Notes under the pieces: generated by a model
What the model was told of the DNA's origin: nothing
The model's database searches: none
The model's input: the letters and a program-made list of their open reading frames with translations, nothing else
Position numbers and translations under genes: made by a program
From: Candidatus Methylomirabilota bacterium
GTDB lineage: Bacteria > Methylomirabilota > Methylomirabilia > Methylomirabilales > 2-02-FULL-66-22
Length of the DNA: 11,686 bases
Assembly (NCBI GenBank): GCA_016209725.1
Contig: JACQVO010000117.1
Coordinates: forward strand, 1-11,686
Direction of reading: 5' to 3'
Shown: positions 6,483 to 11,686 of the stretch, in pieces
Position numbering within the stretch: the stretch's first letter is position 1
How the letters are laid out: the number at the start of each line of letters is the position of its first letter

Positions 6483-6905
6483 ATGTCCGGCGACAGGGGG
6501 ACCCGCAGGTCACAGAGGAGCATCGCACTGTCGGACCCCGACGGGATCGAGAGCCGGCCGATCGAGTTCGCCGCCAAGCCCTGGGGGAGCTTCAGCACGC
6601 TGGAGGAGGGGCCCGGCTACAAGGTCAAGCGCCTGGTGGTGCAGCCGGGGCAGCGGCTCAGCCTGCAGAAGCACCGCCACCGCGCCGAGCATTGGGTGGT
6701 GGTGGCCGGGACCGCGACCGTCATCCGGGGGAAGCAGCGCTTCGCCCTGCGCCGGCGGCAGTGTGCAGTGATCCCGCGACAGGCCTGGCACCGGATCGAG
6801 AATCACGGCCGGCAGCCGGTGGTGCTCATCGAGGTGCAGCACGGGGATTACCTGGGGGAAGACGACATCATCCGGAAGCAGGATGATTACGGGCGCGTGA
6901 AATGA
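6483..6905 (+). CDS. Stand-alone cupin mannose-6-phosphate isomerase (type II PMI domain)
   Basis: This 140-residue protein matches the C-terminal isomerase domain of bifunctional ManC/AlgA/RfbM proteins and should convert fructose 6-phosphate to mannose 6-phosphate in the cytoplasm. It opens with the typical AAKPWGSFSTLEEGPGYKVK. It then shows cupin motif 1 with metal ligands His64, His66 and Glu69 (KHRHRAEHWVVVAG), cupin motif 2 with His103 and Asn107 (VIPRQAWHRIEN), and the family ending GDYLGEDDI followed by DDYGR. ATG 6483 is chosen because GGGGGAG precedes it at a normal distance. ATG 6432 in the same frame would overlap the phosphomannomutase gene by 17 bases and add 17 unconserved residues. 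It lies directly upstream of the separate guanylyltransferase gene, so the two halves of a ManC are split and in reversed order. A purely structural cupin is unlikely given the intact ligands. Confidence 0.85.
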   Translation: MSGDRGTRRSQRSIALSDPDGIESRPIEFAAKPWGSFSTLEEGPGYKVKRLVVQPGQRLSLQKHRHRAEHWVVVAGTATVIRGKQRFALRRRQCAVIPRQAWHRIENHGRQPVVLIEVQHGDYLGEDDIIRKQDDYGRVK

Positions 6906-7016
6906 AAAACTGACAACCGACAACTGACAATGAAAAACCGACAATGGACAATTGAAAACCGGTCAATGGTCTTCTCGGTTGATCATCGTCGGTTGTCCGT
7001 TTTCCATTTTTCATTG
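6901..7016. repeat. Heptamer inverted-repeat element, copy 1 (cupin to guanylyltransferase gap)
   Basis: The left part is a run of 7-nt units from 6903: TGAAAAA, CTGACAA, CCGACAA, CTGACAA, TGAAAAA, CCGACAA, TGGACAA, TTGAAAA. The right part (6988-7015) is complementary units GTCGGTT, GTCCGTT, TTCCATT, TTTCATT. In one register 6928-6951 pairs with 6993-7016 at 20 of 24 positions; in another GACAACCGAC (6912-6921) pairs with GTCGGTTGTC (6988-6997). The cupin stop codon is within the left arm. A related copy is at 9071-9167. Confidence 0.8.
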
Positions 7017-7021
7017 AGAGG
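7016..7021 (+). promoter_or_regulatory. Ribosome binding site fixing the guanylyltransferase start at ATG 7031
   Basis: GAGAGG lies 9 bases before ATG 7031. An in-frame TTG at 7025 would be only 3 bases from it, so ATG 7031 is preferred. Confidence 0.65.
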
Positions 7022-7030
7022 CGATTGCGC

Positions 7031-8092
7031 ATGAATCGCCTATATGTGGTCGTCCTGGCCGGCGGCAGCGGGGAGCGATTCTGGCCCCTCTCCACGCCGG
7101 CCCACCCCAAGCAGTTCCCGCCCCTCCTGGACGGGCGCAGCTTCTTCCAGCACACCGTGGACCGGGCCGCCAGGCTGGTGGGACCCGCGCGGGTCCTGGT
7201 GGCCACGCGGCGCGATCTGCTGCCCATCGTGCGGGAGCAGTTACCGGACTTTCCCCTGGAGAACTGTATCCTGGAACCCAGCGGGCGGGACACGGCCGCG
7301 TGCGTCGGCCTGGCGGCGCTCGCCCTCGAGCGGCGGGCGCCGGGGGGCTGTATGCTGGTCGCCCCCTCGGATCACTACATCAGCCCCCTCCACGCCTTTG
7401 AAGAGACGATCCGGCGCGGTCTCCACCTCCTGGACCGGGTCGAGGGCCTGGTGACGCTGGGGATTCCGCCGACCCGGCCCGAGACCGGCTACGGCTATAT
7501 CCTGGCCGGCGACGCCGTCCCCGAACAGCCCGCCGCCCGCCGCTGCGAGCGCTTCACCGAGAAGCCGGATCGGAAGACGGCGGAACGCTTCGTCGAGGAC
7601 GGGAGGTATTACTGGAACAGCGGCATCTTCCTGTGGAGGGCGGCAACCCTCCTCAAGGCCATGGCGCGCCATCTCCCCGACCACTGGGCGTCCCTGGAGG
7701 CGATCCGGGAGGCGCTGGGGACGGCCGAGGAGGCCCGCGTCCTGGATGCGATCTTCCCGCGCATGTCCCGCGTCTCCGTGGACGTGGGGATCCTGGAGCG
7801 GGCCGACAACGTCTATATGATCCCGGCCACCTTCACCTGGGATGACGTGGGGGCGTGGAGCGCCCTGGGCCGCATCCTTCCCCCGGACGAGCACGGCAAC
7901 GCCGTGGTCGGCCGCCACGTGGGGCGCGACAGCCACGGATGTGTCGTCTACGGGACGACCCGGCCCATCGCGACGATCGGCCTGCGGGATTTGGTGGTGG
8001 TCGAGACGTCGGAGGGCGTCCTGGTCTGCCCCAAGGAGCGGGCGCAGGAGGTGAAGGATCTGGTCCGATTGCTCCGGGGGGCAGGGACATGA
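7031..8092 (+). CDS. manC: Mannose-1-phosphate guanylyltransferase (GDP-mannose pyrophosphorylase)
   Basis: This 353-residue cytoplasmic nucleotidyltransferase makes GDP-mannose from mannose 1-phosphate and GTP. The family pattern is clear: the GTP loop AGGSGERFWPLSTPAHPKQF (10-29) with the conserved PKQF, EPSGRDTA (82-89), PSDH (112-115), ETGYGYI (151-157), FTEKPD (175-180), WNSGIF (195-200) and DDVGAW (271-276). The length fits single-domain bacterial enzymes. It lacks the C-terminal isomerase domain of bifunctional ManC; that activity is encoded just upstream by the cupin gene. A heptamer inverted-repeat element fills the gap before it, and GAGAGG supports ATG 7031. The last bases ATGA overlap the start of the GDP-mannose dehydratase gene, indicating translational coupling and direct use of GDP-mannose by that enzyme. 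A related sugar-1-phosphate specificity is possible but less likely in this setting. Confidence 0.93.
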   Translation: MNRLYVVVLAGGSGERFWPLSTPAHPKQFPPLLDGRSFFQHTVDRAARLVGPARVLVATRRDLLPIVREQLPDFPLENCILEPSGRDTAACVGLAALALERRAPGGCMLVAPSDHYISPLHAFEETIRRGLHLLDRVEGLVTLGIPPTRPETGYGYILAGDAVPEQPAARRCERFTEKPDRKTAERFVEDGRYYWNSGIFLWRAATLLKAMARHLPDHWASLEAIREALGTAEEARVLDAIFPRMSRVSVDVGILERADNVYMIPATFTWDDVGAWSALGRILPPDEHGNAVVGRHVGRDSHGCVVYGTTRPIATIGLRDLVVVETSEGVLVCPKERAQEVKDLVRLLRGAGT

Positions 8093-9060
8093 GCATCCCG
8101 ACGGCCCTGATCACGGGAATCACGGGACAGGATGGCTCCTACCTGGCCGATTTCCTCCTGACCAAGGGGTACCGGGTGGTGGGCATGGTGCGCCGCTCCA
8201 GCACCGAGAACTTCGAGCGCATCGAACACCTCCGGGGCCAGGTGGAGATCTGCCAAGCGGATCTGTTGGACCAGCTCTCCCTCATCAATCTGCTGCGCCA
8301 GGTCCGCCCGGGAGAGGTGTACAACCTGGCCTCCCAGTCCTTCGTCCCCACATCGTGGGAGCAGCCGGTTCTCACCGGGGAATTCACGGCCCTGGGGGTC
8401 ACCCGGATGCTGGAGGCGGTGCGGCTGGTGGACCGGGAGATCCGTTTCTACCAGGCGAGCAGCAGCGAGATGTTCGGCAAGGTTCAGGAGGTCCCCCAGA
8501 CGGAACGGACGCCCTTCTATCCGCGCAGCCCCTACGGGGTGGCCAAGCTGTACGGCCACTGGATCACGGTAAATTCCCGGGAGAGTTACAATCTGTTCGC
8601 CTGCTCAGGCATCCTGTTCAATCACGAGTCCCCCAGGCGCGGCAAGGAGTTCGTCAGCCGCAAGGTGACCGACGGCGTGGCGCGCATCAAGCGGGGACTG
8701 GCCGACCAGCTTTTCCTGGGGAACCTGGAGGCCCGACGGGACTGGGGCTATGCCGGCGACTATGTGGAAGCCATGTGGTTGATGCTGCAGCAGCCGCAGC
8801 CCGACGATTACATCATCGCCACCGGGGATACCCATTCGGTGCGGGAGCTCTGCGAGATCGCCTTCGCCCGAGCGGGCCTCCCCTGGCAGGACCACGTCAT
8901 GGTGGACCAGAAGCTCGTGCGTCCGGCCGAGGTGGACCTGCTGCAAGGAGATGCCTCCAAGGCACAGCGGGTCCTGGGGTGGCATCCCCGGGTCTCCTTC
9001 CGGCAGCTCGTCGAGATGATGGTGGACGCCGACCTCGCCCGTCACGCCCAGCGCCCGTAG
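8089..9060 (+). CDS. gmd: GDP-mannose 4,6-dehydratase
   Basis: This 323-residue cytoplasmic short-chain dehydrogenase converts GDP-mannose to GDP-4-keto-6-deoxymannose, the branch point to GDP-fucose, GDP-rhamnose and GDP-perosamine. The nucleotide-binding loop GITGQDGSYLADFL starts at residue 10. ASSSEMFGKV holds the catalytic Ser125 (Thr in many homologues) and Glu127, and YPRSPYGVAKLYGH holds Tyr149 and Lys153; the 24-residue spacing between Ser125 and Tyr149 equals that in human GMD (from memory). FNHESPRRG and RDWGYAGDYVEAMWLMLQ are further family hallmarks. The start ATG 8089 overlaps the stop codon of the guanylyltransferase gene; the frame is open further upstream only as a shadow of that gene. 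No reductase or aminotransferase that would use the product is in the window, so the final sugar is unknown. Confidence 0.94.
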   Translation: MSIPTALITGITGQDGSYLADFLLTKGYRVVGMVRRSSTENFERIEHLRGQVEICQADLLDQLSLINLLRQVRPGEVYNLASQSFVPTSWEQPVLTGEFTALGVTRMLEAVRLVDREIRFYQASSSEMFGKVQEVPQTERTPFYPRSPYGVAKLYGHWITVNSRESYNLFACSGILFNHESPRRGKEFVSRKVTDGVARIKRGLADQLFLGNLEARRDWGYAGDYVEAMWLMLQQPQPDDYIIATGDTHSVRELCEIAFARAGLPWQDHVMVDQKLVRPAEVDLLQGDASKAQRVLGWHPRVSFRQLVEMMVDADLARHAQRP

Positions 9061-9070
9061 GGAGGATGCT

Positions 9071-9167
9071 CCAATGCAAAGCTTCAAACGGACAACTGAC
9101 AACGGGCAACGGGATCCCAGTAGGCCGGTTTGGCATTGTCGGTTGTCGGTTTTCAATTTCTCATTGG
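9071..9167. repeat. Heptamer inverted-repeat element, copy 2 (gmd to UDP-glucose dehydrogenase gap)
   Basis: 9071-9101 pairs with 9137-9167 at 23 of 31 positions around a 35-base loop. Units of 7 nt are visible on both arms: GACAACT, GACAACG and GGCAACG on the left, and GTCGGTT, GTCGGTT, TTCAATT and TCTCATT on the right. The right end 9141-9166 matches 6991-7016 of copy 1 at 22 of 26 positions. Both copies end a few bases before the ribosome site of the next gene. Confidence 0.8.
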
Positions 9168-9174
9168 AAGGGAG
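9168..9174 (+). promoter_or_regulatory. Ribosome binding site fixing the UDP-glucose dehydrogenase start at GTG 9181
   Basis: AAGGGAG lies 6 bases before GTG 9181, which opens directly into the nucleotide-binding strand. The in-frame extension to 9130 lies in repeat DNA and is not coding. Confidence 0.7.
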
Positions 9175-9180
9175 TTTGTC

Positions 9181-10524
9181 GTGAACGTCTGTGTGCTGGG
9201 GACGGGCTATGTGGGGCTGGTGACCGGCGCCTGCTTGGCGGAGATCGGGCACCACGTCGTCTGCATGGACGATGATGCGGGCAAGATCGAGGTGCTCCTC
9301 AGGGGCGAGATGCCGATCTACGAGCCGCACCTGGAGGGGATCGTGCGGCGCACCCGCGCCGCCGGACGCCTGCACTTCGGCACGGACGTGGCGGAGGCGG
9401 TGCGGGACGCCGCGGTGATCTTCATCTGTGTGCACACCCCGCCGCTCCCCGACGGGGAGGCGGACCTGACCTACGTGGAAATGGCCGCGCGGCGGATCGC
9501 GGAGCACGCCAGCCGCAGCGCTCTGATCACGGAGAAGTCCACGGTGCCGGTCCAGACGGGGGCCTGGATCGAGAAGACCCTGGCCATCTACAGCCGGCGG
9601 CCCGGCGTGGAGTTCGACGTGGCGTCCAACCCCGAGTTCACCCGCGAGGGGATGGCGGTGGAGGACTTCCTGCACCCGGACCGGATCGTCGTGGGAGTCG
9701 GGAGCGCGCGGGCCGAGCAGATCCTGCGGGAACTGTACGCGCCCATCGTGGAGGGACGCTTCCGATGCCCCATCCACGCCGATTGCCGGCAGGATCGCGC
9801 GGTCCCCTTCCTGGTCACGGATATCCGCAGCGCCGAGATGATCAAGCACGCCTCCAACTCCTTCCTGGCCCTGAAGATCTCCTTCGCCAATGCCCTGGCG
9901 GACGTGTGCGAGTTGGCGGGCGGCGACATCCTCCAGGTCACCAAGGGCGTGGGCCTGGACAGGCGCATCGGGCGGGCCTTCCTGAATGCGGGGATCGGGT
10001 TCGGGGGCTCCTGCTTCCCCAAGGACGTGAAGGCCTTCGTCAAGATCGCCGAGAAGAGCGGCTACGATTTCGCCCTCCTGCGGGAGGTGGACCGGATCAA
10101 CGAGCGGCGGCGGGAGATGGTCCTGGAGAAGCTGAAGCGGGCGCTCTGGATCCTGCGGGGAAAGCGCATCGGCCTGCTGGGGCTGGCGTTCAAGCCCAAC
10201 ACCGACGATGTCCGGGAGGCACCGGCGCTGGCGATTGCCCGCCGGTTGCTGGAGGAGGGGGCGGAGGTGCGGGGCTACGATCCCCAGGCGGCGGGCAAGG
10301 CGCGGCAGGCGCTCCCCGAACTCACGGTCTGTGCGGACCCCTACGAGGCCGCCCTCCAGGCCGAGGCCGTGGTGCTCTGCACCGAGTGGGGCGAATTCAC
10401 CGGGCTGGACTGGCCGCGGGTGAAGGCCCAGATGGTCCGGCCCCTGATCCTGGACGGCCGCAACGCCCTGGACCGCGAGAAGCTCACCGCCATGGGCTTC
10501 GAGTACATTGGCATCGGGAGGTAG
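9181..10524 (+). CDS. ugd: UDP-glucose 6-dehydrogenase
   Basis: This 447-residue cytoplasmic enzyme oxidises UDP-glucose to UDP-glucuronate using two NAD+. The N-terminal Rossmann loop is GTGYVGLVTGACLAE (glycines 7, 9 and 12), followed by the acidic end MDDD of the second strand. MPIYEPHLE, STVPVQTG and NPEFTREGMAVEDFLHPDR are family motifs. Lys222 in SAEMIKHASNSF and catalytic Cys278 in GFGGSCFPKD are intact. The C-terminal half has LGLAFKPNTDDVREAP and RNALD. Compared with remembered homologues there is an extra stretch around residues 190-207 containing CPIHADC (Cys196, His199, Cys202). GTG 9181 has a good ribosome site. GDP-mannose 6-dehydrogenase is a related alternative in view of the GDP-mannose genes, but the following gene encodes UDP-glucuronate decarboxylase, which favours UDP-glucose. 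Confidence 0.9.
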   Translation: MNVCVLGTGYVGLVTGACLAEIGHHVVCMDDDAGKIEVLLRGEMPIYEPHLEGIVRRTRAAGRLHFGTDVAEAVRDAAVIFICVHTPPLPDGEADLTYVEMAARRIAEHASRSALITEKSTVPVQTGAWIEKTLAIYSRRPGVEFDVASNPEFTREGMAVEDFLHPDRIVVGVGSARAEQILRELYAPIVEGRFRCPIHADCRQDRAVPFLVTDIRSAEMIKHASNSFLALKISFANALADVCELAGGDILQVTKGVGLDRRIGRAFLNAGIGFGGSCFPKDVKAFVKIAEKSGYDFALLREVDRINERRREMVLEKLKRALWILRGKRIGLLGLAFKPNTDDVREAPALAIARRLLEEGAEVRGYDPQAAGKARQALPELTVCADPYEAALQAEAVVLCTEWGEFTGLDWPRVKAQMVRPLILDGRNALDREKLTAMGFEYIGIGR

Positions 10525-10528
10525 CATG

Positions 10529-10577
10529 GGGGTGAGGGGTGAGGCGTGAGGGGTGAGGCGGAAGGAGGGAGGCGAGC
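10529..10577. repeat. Heptanucleotide tandem array (7 units) between ugd and the decarboxylase gene
   Basis: Seven consecutive 7-nt units run GGGGTGA, GGGGTGA, GGCGTGA, GGGGTGA, GGCGGAA, GGAGGGA, GGCGAGC. The first four are clear and the last three drift while keeping the GG start. The array occupies most of the 68-base gap and contains GGAGGGA, which resembles a ribosome site but lies too far (22 bases) from ATG 10593. Confidence 0.85.
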
Positions 10578-10592
10578 TGTGGGGGCGCTGGC

Positions 10593-11543
10593 ATGAGCGG
10601 GAGACCACGAACGCTCGTCACGGGTGGGGCCGGCTTCCTGGGCTCGCACCTGTGCGACCGGCTGATCCGGGAAGGCCATGACGTGATCTGCATTGACAAC
10701 CTGATCACCGGCGATGTGAAGAACGTGGCCCATCTCCTGGGGCATGAGGGCTTTCGGTTCATCAAGTATGACGTGACCGAGTATCTGTACGTGGAAGGCC
10801 GCCTGGATTACATCCTCCACTTCGCCTCGCCCGCCAGCCCGGGGGACTATCAACGCCTCCCCATCCAGACCCTGAAAGTGGGATCGCTGGGCACGCACAA
10901 GGCGCTCGGGCTGGCCAAGGCCAAGGGGGCGCGGTTCCTCCTGGCCTCGACCTCCGAGGTGTACGGCGACCCGCAGGTCCATCCCCAGCCGGAGAGCTAC
11001 TGGGGCCACGTGAACCCAGTCGGCCCGCGGGGCATGTACGACGAGGCCAAACGCTTCGCCGAGGCCATGACCATGGCCTATCATCGCTCCCACGGCGTGG
11101 AGACCCGGATCGCCCGCATCTTCAACACCTACGGGCCGCGCATGCGACCGCACGACGGCCGGGTGGTGTCCAATTTCCTGAGCCAGGCGCTGGCGGGTCG
11201 GTCCCTCACGGTGTACGGGGACGGGCGACAGACCCGGAGCTTCTGCTTCGTCTCGGACCTGGTGGAAGGGCTGTTCCGCCTCCTCATGTCCTCGGAGGTG
11301 GAGCCGGTCAACCTGGGCAATCCGACCGAGCGGAGCATCCGGGATCTCGTGGCCGCGGTCGAGGCCATCCTGGGCCGGCCGCTCAGCGTGACGTACAACC
11401 CGCTGCCCCAGGATGATCCGCGGGTGCGGCAACCCGACATCACGCGAGCCCGGGACCGCCTGGGGTGGGAACCCAAGGTGGACCTGGAGGCCGGCCTGCG
11501 GGAGACCATCGCCTATTTCCGTGAGAAGGGGATGGACGCCTGA
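10593..11543 (+). CDS. uxs: UDP-glucuronate decarboxylase (UDP-xylose synthase)
   Basis: This 316-residue cytoplasmic short-chain dehydrogenase decarboxylates UDP-glucuronate to UDP-xylose. It has the NAD loop GGAGFLGSHL (from residue 11), IDNLITG, the hallmark LHFASPASPGDY (75-86), catalytic Thr120 and Glu122 in STSEVYGDP, HPQPESYWGHVNPVGPR, Tyr149 and Lys153 in MYDEAKRFAEA, and RIFNTYGPRM. These features distinguish UXS from general epimerases. It follows the UDP-glucose dehydrogenase gene, its direct supplier, after a 68-base gap filled by a heptamer array. ATG 10593 is the only sensible start; ribosome binding is weak (a G-run about 8 bases ahead). It is the last recognised gene of the module. 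The protein ends AYFREKGMDA at a normal family length of about 310-320, with no sign of truncation. Confidence 0.94.
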   Translation: MSGRPRTLVTGGAGFLGSHLCDRLIREGHDVICIDNLITGDVKNVAHLLGHEGFRFIKYDVTEYLYVEGRLDYILHFASPASPGDYQRLPIQTLKVGSLGTHKALGLAKAKGARFLLASTSEVYGDPQVHPQPESYWGHVNPVGPRGMYDEAKRFAEAMTMAYHRSHGVETRIARIFNTYGPRMRPHDGRVVSNFLSQALAGRSLTVYGDGRQTRSFCFVSDLVEGLFRLLMSSEVEPVNLGNPTERSIRDLVAAVEAILGRPLSVTYNPLPQDDPRVRQPDITRARDRLGWEPKVDLEAGLRETIAYFREKGMDA

Positions 11544-11659
11544 CCCCCCGTGGGCGTGCGGTTCTCGGCCGAAGTCCGGGTATGGGGAATTCAGACGCAA
11601 CGGGATAGCGACAGGAGGCACCCGGGTGGTCACGGCAGGTTGCCGGAGGATCCTTGAGC
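11544..11659. other. Intergenic stretch after the decarboxylase gene, nothing recognised
   Basis: I see no convincing gene, promoter or heptamer array here. AGGAGG at 11613-11618 is followed 7 bases later by GTG 11626, but that frame stops after 13 codons. GGAGGA at 11645-11650 could serve a start just downstream. Confidence 0.5.
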
Positions 11660-11686
11660 GCCGGTGAGTTCGGAAGAACTGCCGGC
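11660..11686. other. Hairpin at the window edge, possibly over the next start codon
   Basis: GCCGG (11660-11664) pairs with CCGGC (11682-11686), and GTTC (11668-11671) pairs with GAAC (11676-11679) around a GGAA tetraloop of GNRA type, with a small internal loop between the two stems. GTG 11664 opens a frame, VSSEELP, that continues out of the window, 13 bases after GGAGGA. Either a terminator stem or a gene start is possible; the window ends too soon to decide. Confidence 0.3.

Noticed and set aside
7025..7030. TTG 7025 as the start of the guanylyltransferase
   Set aside because: It is only 3 bases from the GAGAGG site and adds two residues before an ATG that fits the family start.
4773..10577. 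Heptamer arrays as a CRISPR array
   Set aside because: Units are 7-8 nt and contiguous without unique spacers, the families differ between sites, and no cas gene is present.
8605..10608. Long minus-strand open frame (667 codons) opposite gmd and ugd
   Set aside because: It spans two clearly conserved genes and their gap, its translation is low-complexity and rich in Gly, His, Arg and Pro, and no domain is seen. This is a common artefact opposite GC-rich genes.
11626..11667. Small gene starting at GTG 11626 behind AGGAGG
   Set aside because: The ribosome site is good, but the frame closes after 13 codons with no family resemblance, so there is no support for a peptide.

Overview
The window is GC-rich (about two-thirds by eye) and densely coded, with every recognisable gene on the + strand. 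It reads as chromosome from an uncultured diderm bacterium. The solute-binding protein has an ordinary signal peptide with no lipobox cysteine, so it is probably free in a periplasm. The GC-rich genes, GTG starts and short-unit repeats in almost every intergenic gap resemble NC10/Methylomirabilota, Rokubacteria or similar soil and subsurface lineages. That placement is an impression, not a proof.

Layout. (1) Bases 2-259 are the C-terminal end of a zinc-type alcohol dehydrogenase. (2) Bases 508-4771 are a three-gene ABC importer operon: a periplasmic binding protein, a two-domain fused permease and an ATPase with a TOBE domain. The operon is of the FbpABC/AfuABC type. A promoter is proposed at 439-468, and the permease and ATPase genes overlap. 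(3) Bases 5009-11543 are a six-gene sugar-nucleotide module: phosphomannomutase/phosphoglucomutase, a cupin mannose-6-phosphate isomerase, mannose-1-phosphate guanylyltransferase, GDP-mannose 4,6-dehydratase, UDP-glucose 6-dehydrogenase and UDP-glucuronate decarboxylase. A promoter is proposed at 4866-4894. (4) Bases 11544-11686 contain no gene I can support, only a hairpin at the very end that may overlap the next start codon.

How the genes fit together. The first four genes of the module carry fructose-6-phosphate through mannose-6-phosphate, mannose-1-phosphate and GDP-mannose to GDP-4-keto-6-deoxymannose. The last two turn UDP-glucose into UDP-glucuronate and UDP-xylose. Together they supply activated 6-deoxyhexose (after a reductase not seen here), mannose, glucuronate and xylose for a surface glycan or lipopolysaccharide. 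The binding protein lacks the paired tyrosines of ferric-binding proteins and has a His-Asp pair instead. This hints at the AfuABC sugar-phosphate branch, which would make a neighbouring phosphohexose module sensible, but the link is inferred.

The most unusual feature is not a gene. At least eight sites carry short tandem arrays of 7-nt units (8-nt in one case) of mutually unrelated sequence. Four of these sites fold into inverted repeats in which the opposite arm is also built of 7- or 8-nt units. One array lies inside the phosphomannomutase reading frame, where gain or loss of one unit would bring an immediate stop codon.
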